Positions 23,675 to 37,254 of a DNA stretch of 64,000 bases are shown one piece after another. This DNA comes from Plantago major. Lineage: Eukaryota > Streptophyta > Magnoliopsida > Lamiales > Plantaginaceae. The notes below the pieces were generated by a model that saw nothing but the letters and a program-made list of their open reading frames with translations, made no database searches and was not told the DNA's origin. Position numbers and translations under genes: made by a program. The stretch is taken from positions 4,300,835 to 4,364,834 of the forward strand of contig CM048839.1 of assembly GCA_026545765.1 (NCBI GenBank). The letters run 5' to 3'. Numbering within the stretch: the first letter of the stretch is position 1; each line of letters begins with the position of its first letter.

Positions 23675-26600
23675 CTTACTCAGTCATGAAACATGGTTGT
23701 TGTTTAGCCCTTTTTGTTGTCTCAAGTATAGGTTCCCCATTACATTTTTACAAATCTTTCTTCCATGAAAATATGGTTTTGTTTTTATATTTTCATTATG
23801 TTTTGTAAATTTTTGTTCTTTCATAATAAACTTTTATATTTAAAGTATTTATTAATTTTTTAAGACGGTTATTTGCAATTTTCGTTGGTAACTTTGAAAA
23901 TAGAAAAAAGTTATAGGGAGTAAATACAAATTGTTTGGATCAATTTTATAATAAAATGAAATTTTATAATAAGAATGTAAATTATTTAGAAGTTTAAATT
24001 AAGGATGTGTTTGGTATCAATTTAACTTTCGGACTGTTTTGTAATTGATTTGTTAATTTTGTCATATGGTGTTATTGTTAGAATCAAAGGGATCAAAGTG
24101 TTAATAGCAAATTTATCAGGGGGACCTACAAAAATTTCCCCCAATATCTACTACTGCTTCTTTTCGTTCGTGAAATGTCACATTTGATTTTGATTACGTA
24201 TATTAAACTACGAAATGTAATTTTATGTAACATAATGAAAATATTACAATTTCATTGAGAGACACATATGAATGAAATATATGACATTTAATTTTGTACA
24301 AATGTGTATAGTACTGTCTGAACTCCTTTAAATTAATTTATTTTTTAGTTGTTTCGACTTAAATGCTAGTTTGGCTTGTGTGTGAGGTATGTTGACTGGC
24401 GAGAAAGAACAAGTAAAAAAACTTAACTAAAACGAATACAACTCTCAATCGTATTAGAAGGTCCCTAAGGTTTACCTTTTACACAGAGTACGGAACACAA
24501 CACGGAGCGAAATGAACTCAAGAAGGTTGTTGGGGGTTAAAAGAAAGCGTCATGATCTAACTTGAAACAGGCCGAAACCATCAATTAAATTAGATGGTCT
24601 GAAACTCGGCTGGAGGTAAAAGTTAAAATTTTCAATGTTCACATGTGTGATATGTTAGAAATTAAAATTTAAGGGATGCAACCAATTGTGTCGCATTCAC
24701 AATCTTGCCTTCCTTTAAAAATATGAAATTACCGTCATAATCATACATTGTGTACACGTAGGGGTTCCAAGTTCGCCCTTCGTGTGATAAAAGCAAATGG
24801 ACCTAGATATTAAACAAAAGCTTACAAGTAATTTAGGTATAATAGTGCTCAATCATGTTGGAATTGTGGTTATAGTTGGTTTGTAGCACAGCTTATTTAA
24901 TGGTTATTTAACCTTAAACAATTATTGTAAACATATGTCATGTCATACGTATTCATTTCCATAAGATAAATTATTTAAATTAAAACTTTTTCTAATGAAC
25001 AAGGCGGACCCACTTACAAAAGACCGTCATTTGTATGAGAAAGAGAAAACAAGTAAAAATAAGACAGTGTTATCATGTACTTATTAATTTGCTAATAGAA
25101 TAAGTGAGTTTTTTAAAGTGATATACTAGAAATATAAAATATATTTGTAAAAGACAGATAAATATTAAGTATATTATTAAAACCTCTGAGTGTCCACTTA
25201 ATACTACTTGTATTTTCCTCAAGCATATAATAAAATAGAAATTTTAATTAAAATCATTAATGTTTTTACCCAGAACATCATTCCATATATTTTTATATAC
25301 AGTTTAAACGTTCTCATACAAAGGTTTGTATTTTATCACAGTGTACTAAGGCGTTGGGTCCAGGTTGGTTGAATATAATTTTTCGTTATCAATTGACATA
25401 TAACAATTATTAATTTAATAATAATAATAATAATAATAATATTAATATTAATTTTGTTTATTTAATAATGTATGTTAGCAGAAAATAGATAATAATGGAG
25501 ATGTATCAGGAAAATAGGGAGAGAAAAACAAGACCCCATGTGAGGCGGGCCCAACCCTTGTCGGTTGATTCGGTTATTAGCTATTTTCATGTGGGCTTTC
25601 ATTCACAGGGCCCTATTCTCGAAAACGGATTTCTCATGATCCACAATTCAATTTTTGTGTCACAAACGTGTTAGTTCGTATCATTTCCGCCTATATTATT
25701 TTAAGAAATTGCACAGATTATGTTAAAATTTTCAATAAACTTTGATATTATGTCTTCGTAGGAAGAAACCATCACCACTTCCTTCACTTGATAAGGAATT
25801 CGAGCAACATAGATATTAATTCTTGATCAATTACAAACGGACACCTAGAAGGGTGTGTACAGTAATGCACTTTTATGCGTGAAAAGTGTTTTTACTCGCT
25901 TGGCATTCAACACATTATAGAATTTCGATCAAGTTCTTTGCCCATGCGCTTCTTATTCTCGTTTTGTGTTATTGGTATGGCATATGTTTGTCGGCATGTC
26001 ATGTAATGCAAACATGTCAATGATTGGTTCCATATGACGGAGTATTTACCAATTGATCATAATTATTCGCTATAATATCAATATTTATAAACAAAAAATA
26101 TACATTTGAAAAATCTAATCTTTCTAGAGGAGACATACTTTGAGGACTATGATTGTGAAATTGAAAAATAGTACTTCATATGTCCTGGTTCAAACTTGAT
26201 ACTATGATTTAAGATTGATTTGTAATCGACAAGACTTTGAATATAGTCACCAAAATTGAATAAGAAGTTTAACTCGGAACCGGAGAACTAGTATAGAAAG
26301 AGACGGTGTATGGGCAAGGGCCAAGTTGGGTGCATGGACATGTTGTATGGCATGTGGGTATTACTATCAGCCATGGCGATATGGAGTCAAATACTGAGCC
26401 ATGATCCATCATTCCCTCCTGCCTTCACGGAAAGATACATTAATTCTCAAGTGGAGCAACTTCATGGATTTACACGTACGAGACCACATTCCTATTATCA
26501 ACTAATTTTGACTAAGTATTCGGACGGTTTACGAAGGGACCAAAATGACTGACATACTTTATGATTATAGTCATAAGATATTAAAATTTTATTAAGAACA

Positions 26601-29600
26601 TCGATGTATACATATACTTAAAAGAAGTTACATAAAATATTTACTTATAAAACAACACTTATACTGTTTAAGATGTTATAATTATACTTAATAACATCAT
26701 TATGTCCGTCATATACTCACCAATAATTCATTATGGTGAAAATTATTTAAAAGATTCTAATAAACTATAATTAATAATTAATGTCACCGTTAAGATATTA
26801 TTCCATTGCATTGAACCATAATAGTATAGTTCATTGCATTGACCCGAACTATAATTAACGGACATTGTGTAAGATCATATCAACTTTGTCATGTATCATA
26901 CTCAGACAACTTGAGCAAAAATAATAATTAATCATACTCAGACAAGATCTTCTTCTATGGATTTTAGACTTCACCTTAACCTTATTTCCAAAAGGATATG
27001 AGATATTTTAACATACTTTAATTTGATGGTATTCCAATATATCAAATGCATTTCCGAACCCAGTTTCACCTACACTAAATGGAAAAAGCATTGAGGTTGC
27101 GTGAGATTGAAGATGTTATGATGTATAAGGAACAATTACTAGCTTTGTGTGGACAACTTTATCACGCTTTTGTCCTCCATGCTCAATTGTTTCGGAGTTA
27201 CGAGTAATTTTTCTTTTTCTTTTCTCAAAATTGTTGACACAATCCCATAAAGAGTTGCTTGTCTAAAGCTGTCATTGAAAAGAGAGAGTAGATGCACTGT
27301 ATTTGAGCTTAAAAAAAGTATAGAGAAGCATCAAAAGAAATGAAAAGAAAAGCAGTCTCCTTTTTGGATTAGAAAAAGGAGATTAGCTCATTAAGTATTG
27401 ATCTTAGTGCTAAGAGCCTAAGACCTATACAATTAGATTTTAGCTAGTTTTGTGTTACTCGAGTGAGTAGGCCAGTAGGGTGGACCGTGAAAAAAATTCG
27501 TCCCTGACTAATCAGAGATAGCAAAATATATGAAGGAATTTATCTATAAATCCGGATTAGGGGAAATGAATTCGAAATTCTACACTATAATGATATTTTT
27601 ATTCAAAATTAGATCATGCCCAAGGGCCTCGTCCACCTTTGCAAGTGAGTCTGCTGGAGATGGACTCCAAAAACATCATGATTATTACCAAGAAAATTAG
27701 AGTCTCGTGGAGTAGTGTTTCAGTAAACAATAGAATAATTTTGTTTGCAACACCAGTATTTCACTTAAGAACATCCACATTTTCCAGAACAAAATAGAAT
27801 AGTACTTCTGCAAGATAATATTACGCTCTCCAGCAAGAGTGCAAGACATTGTGTAATAGTACTAGGTATTATTAATGTATTACATGTTTTAACATTTAGC
27901 TACGAACTATGCTACAAATCAAACGCATTTTGATTTTATACTTACTTCGATATATATTTTCTAATGATTTTCATCTCACTAACTTATGATAATATACGTC
28001 TGTATCTAAACTGATCCGATCCTTAGTAAGCAAAGTCCGAAACAAATCATATACGAATAAAGTCAGTAATCCAAGATCAGAGACACATGTGGAGAAATGG
28101 TCAAGGTAGATAAAGTTGGCGTAAATAATTAATTGGCATGCGGAAGATTTAGTGAATCATTATCTTTCAGGGTCGGGATTATGTTGTATCAAAAGGTGGC
28201 AACCTACCGTCAAAACGCATCATTAACTCATACACTAATACTACATTACTGTGGGATCTCATTATACTAATTACCCATAGTTTCATTCTTTTCATTAATT
28301 ACTGTCGAATGTCATTAATATTATGCTTATTACCTAAACATATAAATAAACTGTAATCAATATGTGCTAAGTGTACCTAATGTTCAGCCCACTTGGCACG
28401 TGTATTTAGAGTTAATTACTATACGCCTAAGCAAATCAATTAATTATGCTTATAAGTTTTGTCATTTTTATTTGTTGCAAAGTGAACCCTATATACTTTG
28501 TAGTACTGCACTAATATTTCAAAATTTCAAATACCACCATATATATTGGAAATTTATCTATTCGATGTGGAAAGACCTTCTTAATAATATTTTTATTGTT
28601 AAAAAAAGATCGATTAAGGTTGAAAACTTGAACCACAAAGCACAAATCTTGAATTTTTTTTTCTTTTTTTGCGTTTGATTTTCTACCATTCATTTGATAT
28701 AGACTAGCTAGCACTAAACCCTGAATGGGAATAATCATAAAAATTGTGATTTCTCGGAAGAAAGGCAAGTAAAATTGCTGCTACTAATTTCATATACTAT
28801 GATCATGCTTAAAATAGAAAGCTAGGGTTGGCCTAGAAAAGTTAAGTGGACGAAGATAAATATGGAAACTCCCACTTTCTTTTTATCTCATCCATTATTT
28901 ATGTGTCGTGGTCCTGAGTCTATCTAACACGACCTAGCTGGCTAGCTTGTGTTATAAAGTCATATACACACCCATAACTTGTCCCTTTCTTGGAAAAATG
29001 CTAGTACATGAATGCCAAACACACTGGATTGTCAGCTTTAAACTTACATGACCACTGCATAGGTTAAACAACTACTCCAACTATGTGTTAAAACTTGATA
29101 GACACTGCTTGAAGTTTTTCGGTACGTCTCATGACTCAGACGTACACTATCTGCTCAACTGTATAATATTATTCCACTAATACTCGGATACAATCCTCCA
29201 AAGAAGGGGCCATCGACACTTCCAAACGAACTCACGGATCTCCTCGTTGTTGCTGACTCAACATAATTTGCTCGCAAATAAAGTGTTATATCGAACCTAC
29301 TCTCAAAATGGAAGCACATTGTTGACTCGATGCAACTCTCACACACGACCTGGGACCCAAGTTTATTCCTCGAAGTTCTCCACATGTAACTTTGTTCACA
29401 CAAGGAACGGAGTGGATTTGTGCTTGAATCCTCCTCTTGAACATGCATATTTAATTAGTCCAACATTCTCGACTCAACTGTACATTACGTGTGCAATCAC
29501 CGTAGTGAATTTGTACTTGAATTTTCCCCTTGATGCTTCATCTTATCGATGTATTATTTACTTTATTTCTTTAGATTGGCGATCTGATACTTTGGTTACA

Positions 29601-30786
29601 CTCTCAACTCAACATTCTAAAATAAATTTTCAATTTTTAATATGCCGTTCATAATAGCTTTCAATGTTAGGGTTTCTCCATAGTACTTTCAGACAATCCA
29701 TCTCGTTTAGGAATCCAAGTGCCGTTCTTGATAATCACTCATCATGAAGCTCAATATATATTTCTTGCAAAACCAAAACATTTACAGCCAATATCCAAGA
29801 ATGAACACCAAGTTGAGCTTCCGAGAACCCTAACAACCCATCATGAACAACACATTTGTTGCAGCAAAACCAAAACATACACCACATATATGAACAAGAA
29901 CAACTCATGCAAGTCATTAGCTACTCTTTTGAAACAAACTTTGCTGGCATTCTTGGACCAAGTCACAAAGCCCAACTCTCATAATACCTTTAAGGACCAC
30001 AAACATAAAAGGGCCCACTTTCTTAAATTGATTGGATCAACATGTCCTGATCTTGTACCCTGTTGGATTTCTGTCAATACATATCATCACACCTACACCA
30101 CCGATTTAGAGAGAGCTCATCCATATTGTGGGTCTCCATAGACGGCAAACTTGAATAATTTGCATATGTTTTTGGAATTGTTTGTGCATAATTTTAATTG
30201 GTACTAGGCCAGTGTGTTTGATGTGTTTATGTTATGGAAAATGCGCACATACTAATAAATGCTACAGCGTTATGCTTATGAGGTCGGAAATGGTAACACT
30301 TGGAACATTTAAACAGATGGTATAGTAACTATCAACATAATCAGAGCTCAAGCTCAATCTACATGGCTGAAATTCAAATAGAAGCCACAATTATATTCTA
30401 TATTAATCCGAAAACACTTGTAGTTGCACATCACACTTGAAGAGTCATTCGAGTAATTATAACAGATCAATTCGCACTATCCAAAATCTTAATTCAACTA
30501 AAAAAGACAGTTCATTATCAGAAACAACGATTGCACTTACCTTCATATACTTTTATTATTAGATCTGTAATAACATACTCACGCTCTAGTTATATTATAT
30601 AAGAACACAATCGATAATCGAAATACTAAAACATTAGCCTCACGTTTAACCTGGCAGAACATCATGGAGAACAAAATTCTCGCCCCCCTATTCGGACTTT
30701 GCTCAACCGTAGAATCAAAATTTATAATTGAAAATCTAAATATCTATTAATTTCTTGTTAAATAGATGGGTGGAGTATTAAATAGT
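23675..30786. other. Gene-poor AT-rich interval
   Basis: Seven kilobases in which I can support no gene. It includes an (AAT)n run at about 25417-25442. Two longer open frames (29247-29654 and 29719-30141) have no recognisable motif and biased, low-complexity composition; I do not call them genes. A segment near 30510-30560 resembles part of the inverted-repeat family found at 42.8 and 44.1 kb. Confidence 0.5.
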
Positions 30787-31395
30787 TAATAAATGCTCTA
30801 TTTTTTAAATTCCATTATTTCATTTTATATTCTTTAATAAATATATATTTTATTTTAGTGAGTAAAATAATTTATTTAATTAATAATAATAATCTAGATT
30901 GGTGTCTATAGATTCATCTTGTCACGGTGAATTCAAATATATGTTCATAATATTTTTCGGAGTTTTGTAGAATAAATTTATATTAGATTTAATAAAAACT
31001 ATATATGCAGCAAACACACCAAAAATAAATAGTGGAAAATATACTGGTTGAAAATGCAACTAATTCCACAAAATTTCACGTAGATTGAATTTATTTAATA
31101 AATACTCTATTTTCAAATTTCCATTAATTCATTTTATCTTATTTAATTAATATATATTTTATTTTAATGAATAAAATGATTTCTTGAAATAATACTATTC
31201 AAGATTGGTGTCTATGGATTCGTCTTGTCACGACGAATTTAAATATATGTTCAAAATATTTTTTGAATTTTTGTAGATAAAGTTATATGAGATTTAATAA
31301 AAACTATATATGTAGACAACATACCAAAAATAACAATGAAATATATTCTGTCTAAAATACAATTAATTTCACAAAATTCTACGTAAGATTAAATT
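30787..31395. repeat. Tandem dimer with a unit of about 305 bp
   Basis: Two diverged copies share, in order, AATRCTCTATTTT, ATATATATTTTATTTTA, TTGGTGTCTATRGATTC, TCTTGTCACG, ATAAAAACTATATATG and CACAAAATT. Offsets between matching blocks are 302-309 bp. The units are AT-rich and noncoding. Confidence 0.85.
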
Positions 31396-31429
31396 AATAT
31401 GGTGGGGTTTAACCCCTTGTGCTTTACAT

Positions 31430-31430
31430 A

Positions 31431-31501
<71 letters not shown>
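31430..31501. repeat. (TA)n microsatellite
   Basis: About 36 dinucleotides, almost pure from 31437 onward, followed by two TGGA units. It directly follows the 305-bp dimer. Confidence 0.97.
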
Positions 31502-31503
<2 letters not shown>

Positions 31504-31865
31504 ATGGATGGCGTTACATAATTAAATGTAGTGTATCTCAACCTAGTGATGTTATAGTACTTCAGTACGTAGTGATATAAACGATGCTTTCATTTGTTAT
31601 GCTGACATAGGATATCAGGATATGACATTCAATTACAGTATACTATAGCAGAAGCAGTATTATTGTATAAATACATACACATGCCATACAAATTATGAAT
31701 ACATTATTAATTTGTTATTGTTAAAAGCTCATCATGGTTGGGATTTTTTTTCCTTTTTTCGAAACTAATAATTGTAAACATACATTATAAAATTAAAGGG
31801 CGGCATATAATTATTGTTTACATTTTCATATCTAAAATATAACCATAGAGTCATTACACAAAATC

Positions 31866-32180
31866 CCACTTAATTAATTTGGGCAAGCATTGCAAGATAT
31901 TAAAAAAGACATTATTTGCATTAGTGTTCAAAAAGTTTTCTTGCTTGCTTCCTTCGCAATTAATGTGTTATGCTTATTGGTTGCCTCTACGTACGGAAAG
32001 ATGATATGTCATTAATTCATACCACTTAATCAACTTGGGCAAACATCCCACACACATACAGGCTGTTCAAAAAGACATTATTTGCATTGATGTTTCCAAA
32101 AGTTATATTGCTTGCTTCCTTCGCGATTAATGTGGTATGCTACACGGTATGCCTCCCTGTACAGAAAGGTGATATGCCTT
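31866..32180. repeat. Tandem duplication with a unit of about 158 bp
   Basis: Copies starting near 31866 and 32024 share CCACTTAATYAAYTTGGGCAA, AAAAAGACATTATTTGCATT, TTGCTTGCTTCCTTCGC and ATTAATGTG. Identity is roughly 80 percent. Noncoding. Confidence 0.85.
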
Positions 32181-32232
32181 TCATCCAAACTGGATCCTAT
32201 GTTGATTGCTTAATTGATCATCCAATAGAGTC

Positions 32233-32456
32233 TTTTGGTTGCATGTTGCTGGTTCCTTCCTATTAAGATATAAAAATATTAGATACATGAAATCGATCAG
32301 TTTGTAGTTTTTGGGTTGCATGTTGCTGATTCATTCCTATTGAGGGAAGATATATATCAGATACATGAATGAAACCAGTTTGTAATTTTTGGGTTGCATG
32401 TTGCTGCTTCATTCCTATTGAGGGAAGATATCGGATACATGAAATCAGTTTGTACG
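32233..32456. repeat. Three-copy tandem repeat, unit 76-78 bp
   Basis: GGTTGCATGTTGCTG recurs at 32238, 32314 and 32392, each followed by TCCTATT(A/G)AG, a GATACATGAA block and AGTTTGTA. A minus-strand open frame through it merely translates the repeat (IGMKQQHATQKLQT twice), so I do not call it a gene. Confidence 0.9.
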
Positions 32457-33039
32457 TACGAGTCTTTTGATATCTAGTCGTACACATAATTCGAGTCCTA
32501 GTCATAAAGCATGTAGTTTTACAGAGTTTGCATCAACTCGTTCTAAATAAGCTTTCGAGCTCTGCAGAGAGCTGTGCACCCTTGTAGCTCCGATCCAGCT
32601 CATGTCCTTATAGAAACACCTTGTAAAGCTCTTAAAAAGTACATGAGGAGCTAGAGTAACAAACAAACAAGCAAGAAGCAAAGAAAAGGATAGAGATCAT
32701 GGTATGATCCTAGGTTCAATGAACAGAAGAAACATAAGAATAAATTTTGAATACAAGTACACGGGTGAGGCATTTAATGCCGATGTTGAGATGTGGGTCA
32801 AGCCACACGTGCATAGCCTTACGACTTGGACTTCTTGAATTTCGATATGGCCCATTAACCCCTGCTTCACCCCACATCTTTGCCTTCTGTCTTGTCCGTC
32901 CGTGAATTTTTGGGTCATGTATCGACGTGGGCTCTTGCACACCGTTTGGTAGTAACCTTCTGTACAATTGTAGCAGCCAATCCAGTCTGTTCGAATCTAG
33001 ATCCTTAGTGTACCAATGTTCCAAATTGAGTAGCTTGTT

Positions 33040-33169
33040 AGTATTTTTTTTTTTTTTTTTGACTTCTCACTTATATCCGCTACATGCGACAAATCCATCC
33101 ACAAGTCTCAAACTCGAGACCTTGTGTAAGTGAACTCAAGCTCCTTGATAGAATTCAAACTCATCTAAA
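33040..33169 (-). mobile_element. SINE-like element
   Basis: On the minus strand this ends in about 17 A residues (T run at 33043-33060), preceded by sequence with a promoter-box-like AGGTCTCGAGTTTGAGAC and an upstream GAGCTTGAGTTC. A hexamer AGTATT flanks both sides. A second tRNA-like box A (TTAGCTCAACTGG, minus strand, near 33405-33420) lies further out, so the region may hold two pieces. Short tRNA-related length and A tail suggest a SINE, but the boxes are degenerate. Confidence 0.4.
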
Positions 33170-35619
33170 AGTATTAACTTGTAGATGAGATGAAATTGTT
33201 TCATGCATAAGAACTTCAAGGTTCAGGTACCGAATCCCACTATGGACATCTCCCTTCGTATAATTATCCACTCGTTGGACCGCACCAAAGAGGTTGAAAT
33301 GAGCCCACGAGTGAATGTGAAGTCAGATGAATTAATATAAATGTATTTATTCAATACTACTTTATAAGTTCGAGTTTTAAATAAGATGAAATTCTATCAC
33401 TTACCAGTTGAGCTAACGTATGATTCTGGATTATATTGGTCTTTTCGTTATTTTACCTTATAAAAAGCTACGGAAAAGCCGGAAATGATTTTTCAAACAT
33501 TAAATTATAGTATTAAATTCAGTGAAAAATCAAAATGATGTACTACTAGTTAAATATCTCTTGCATACACTCCATGGTACAGATAACATAAGCTTTGTTT
33601 CCATCTCACATGATGGTGGTCCACGTTCCTTGGATTGCATTCAATTCAAAAGTTGGTCTAAAGAGTTTGGGCCTATTTATGAAGCCAGGCCCATTTTGAA
33701 TCTGGTACCTTGGTGTTGTCGACCCTTTGCTGGCAATTGTACACTGGCTCTCCGTTTATACGGCTCAAGTGCTTTTCCAAAACATGTTTTTCTTTTTCAG
33801 AAATGATAAGTTGTTTTGTCTAACGTGAGTCTCCATTCGTTCGCCTAATCTGGGTACACTCATTTTGTAAAGTTATTTAAGAAATATGAATATAAAATGA
33901 AACGATTGTTAGTATAAAAAATGTTTTAGATATAAATTATAAAGTAGGAATAATAGCGGTTATTGTCTTACTAGGGTTTACCATTTTACTATTTTGGTAT
34001 GAACATTTATTAACCAGACGTCTGTAAAACAATACAGCTAAAGAGTACGAGGCGGGATTTACTTTTTTTACTATTTTGATATGAACATTTGTTAATCAGT
34101 CTTGTATAAAAGGAATACGGGTAAAGATTAGACAAATGGTTGGAGTATATAAAATATCTTATTCATTTTCTTTCTATAACCTTTCTTTTGTAGTACTAGC
34201 ATGTTTGCAAAATGGTCAATAGTGTTCGAACTTTCTTTTTCCTTTTCTTTTTATGGTTCATTTCAAGTTTTTGCGATGAACCACCAAGCAACGAAATTAT
34301 AGAAGTTAGAGTGTATAAGTTCACAATCATTCTTGTTTCTATTTTGCATATTTTCTTCAAGAAGATCGAGAGATATTCAGAGAATTACATAAAGCTAGAT
34401 ATAATGAAAGGGCAAAGTCTCAAAATCTAAACTAGCTCATAGTATCATTGTGACATCTTGACCTGATGTACTAGACCATTAAAAGTTATTGTCACCCAAT
34501 TAACTGATATACTATATGAAGAAAGAACCGCGAGCCCTTCTTACTTTATCAACTAAATGTCTTCATGGGAGCAAATAGGAAGGGCATACATCTTTTATAG
34601 CACGAATAACTCATGATACATTCTCCTTTCCCTCACAAGATCAATAACATACATGTAGGTATTGCAAAGTCCTTACGTGCTAAGATTATACTACTGTCGT
34701 AAATGAATCAGCAACATTTTAAACCTCGCCTGATCATCCAAGAAACCACACGACCATTCCGATCCCTTGCTACCACTCCACGCACTTCTCTTCTCTACTC
34801 AACATTAAATTGGGATCCATCACGTATATGGACCGGATTATTTCCAAGCGGATCACATGCGAACCGGATTGATCAAGTGGTTCCGGTCCATTTTACACCT
34901 CAATAGTAAGATTGAACATTTGATTTGCCTAACCAGTAGCATGAATCATTTGTAGTGTAATTAACCGAACATCAACTGTATTTGACTCTATAAAATAATG
35001 ATAAAAAATGATTAAAGATACCAATATTGAATTCTATGTGAAACTTCCATGTCGGATAACCGAAGGTCCGTGAACATGACCCTAACCCAAAGTCAAATGC
35101 GTATGTTTTCTTTTTCTAATAATAAGTGATTCTTTTTTTTAAAATAAAAAATACATAAAATTAATTAGAATTGTACATAGCAGAAATTGCGTAACCACCG
35201 TCCAGTGGATACTCGTAACTTTAATGATTTCTTCATGATGAATTCATCATTGGCTCTCCATCTTATCATCATCACCATTCATTATGATGGTGCACTTCCA
35301 ACCTCCATTAAAAAATATATCGTTTTTTCGATCTTTTCGTAGTCGATTAACACAAATTACTCTTTTTATTTTCACTGTAGATATACAATGAAAGTACGTC
35401 TAATAAACATAGTTCATAAATGTGTATAATTTGAGAGCTCGTCTCCTAAAAACGGTCATTTGGAGAGATCGGAGAGACACAAAGGAATCACATAACATTA
35501 GAAATATGGTATAATAGAGCAACCATGGCGGCTGCCATTGCACAGCAGTCTTTAAAAAAAATAGAAAAATTTAGATTCAAAAATTTTCAAATGGGCATTT
35601 GAAACTTTTTTGTTGATTT
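33170..35619. other. Spacer without a supported gene
   Basis: AT-rich. Open frames at 33522-33806, 34212-34430 and 34703-34906 carry no motif I recognise and have no convincing splice context. ACTATTTTGRTATGAACATTT occurs twice (about 33988 and 34069), a short direct repeat. Confidence 0.45.
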
Positions 35620-36164
35620 GTTTATATTAGTGGTATAGCTTCTATTGAATGGATTTGAGGTTGATTTGATATTATAAAAATTCTAAATTGGTTTTGAGTC
35701 AATTTTGTTAATTATAAAATTACAAAGTATGTAATTGAAGAATTTGACAAAAAGTAGGGGTGGTTTTACAATTTTAGGAAATTATAAAATGCTTAGGTTT
35801 ATGTAAAAATAGCTTAAGGTTTTATTGAGTGATGGTTAAGGTTTATGTGATAAATGGTAAATATTTTAATTAATAATGATTAATTTGACAAATTGTTAAG
35901 GTTATTGTGTATCCTTGTTAAGGATTTTATATTTTTCAATGTTATGCATGTTGTAAAGTTTATATGGGAAATAGTTAAAATTTTAATGAGTAATGACTAA
36001 GGTTTATGTGAGAAACAATTAAGGTTTATATGCAAAATGGTTAAGGTTTATGTGATAAATGGTTAAAGTTCTAATTACTAATGGTTAAAGTTTTTAATTA
36101 GAAGGTGTAAAGGTTTATGTGATAAATGATTAATATTTTAATTTTTATAATTGTTAAAGAGTAA
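35620..36164. repeat. Degenerate short-unit array
   Basis: GGTTTATGTGATAAATGGTTAA and close variants recur at irregular spacing of about 20-60 bp, at least six times (for example near 35838, 35999, 36045, 36111). No coding frame. It merges on the right into the longer palindrome-bearing units. Confidence 0.7.
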
Positions 36165-36753
36165 TTGACCATTCTAAAACCGTATGGGGGAAATGGTGAA
36201 CCCTAAAATCCCACTGACACATGATATACGCAGTAAGGTTATTATACATAAATGTTAAGGTTTAAGTGTAACGTTGTAAATGTTCTATCATTACATATAA
36301 ATCTTAGCAGTAAGACACGACAACCTAAAACATTCTAAACATAAACCTTAAAAATTTCTCAAAAGAACCTTAAGCATTAGACCTAACCAGATTAAAAGTA
36401 AAGAAATATATTACGACCTTAATTAGGGCTTAGGGTTTAGGATGGGTTATAAAACGTTAGGTTCATTGAAGCATTCTAAAACCCCAATGGAGAAAATGGT
36501 GAACCTTAAAACCTCTTTGACATGAAACACAAATTCAGGTTATTATACATAAATGTTAAGGTTTAAGTGTAACCTTGTAAAGGTTCTATCATAACATATA
36601 AACCTTAACACCAACATACAATAACTTAAAACATTTTAAACATAAACTTTAACCATTTTTCTAAAGAACCTTAACAATTTTTCTAAAATCTTATAGAGGA
36701 AATGGTGAACCCTAAAAACCTCTGACATATGAAAACATCATTAGGGTCTTACG

Positions 36754-36825
36754 CCCTTAATTAGGGTTTAGGGTTGAGGATGGGTACAGCTGTACCCATC
36801 CTTAACCCTAAACCCTAATTAAGGG
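36754..36825. repeat. 72-bp near-perfect palindrome
   Basis: Arms 36754-36789 and 36790-36825 are inverse complements with one mismatch and no spacer, centred on GGGTACAGCTGTACCC. Each arm contains TTTAGGGTT-type telomere-like sequence and CCCTTAATTAGGG. It could extrude as a cruciform or fold as a long RNA hairpin. Confidence 0.95.
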
Positions 36826-37200
36826 TTTCTCGGGGATCACTGAAGCATTCTAAAACCATATGGAGGAAATGGTGAACCCAAAAATCCCCTTAACACATGA
36901 GACACAAATCCATGTTATTATTTGTACCCATCCTCAACCCTAAACCCTATTTAAGGGTTTCTCGGGGGTCACTGAAGCATTCTAAAACCCATGGAGGAAA
37001 TGGTGAACCTGAAAACCCCCTTAACACATGAGACACAAATCCAGGTTATTATGCAGAAGGGTAAAGGTTTAAGTTTAACCTTGTAAATGTTTTATCATTA
37101 CATATAAACCTTAGCAGAAATACACAATAACCGAAAACATTCTAAACATAAACCTTAACAACTGGAACTTAACTAGATTAACGCTGAAAAATATCTTACA

Positions 37201-37254
37201 CCCTTAATTAGGGCTTAGTGTTTAGGATCCTAAACCCAAAGCCCTAATTAAGGG
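37201..37254. repeat. 54-bp palindrome, second copy of the type
   Basis: Arms of 27 bp meet at a central GGATCC with two or three mismatches. The outer parts, CCCTTAATTAGGG and CCCTAATTAAGGG, are the same as in the 36.8-kb palindrome, so both derive from the same repeat unit. Confidence 0.92.

Noticed and set aside
29247-30141. Two adjacent open frames of 135 and 140 codons on the plus strand
   Set aside because: No motif, no recognisable family, biased composition and weakly repeated nucleotide sequence; no splice or promoter context.
32263-32505. 80-codon minus-strand frame with internal peptide repeats
   Set aside because: The peptide repeat only reflects the 77-bp DNA tandem repeat, whose unit lengths (76 and 78) are not both multiples of three.
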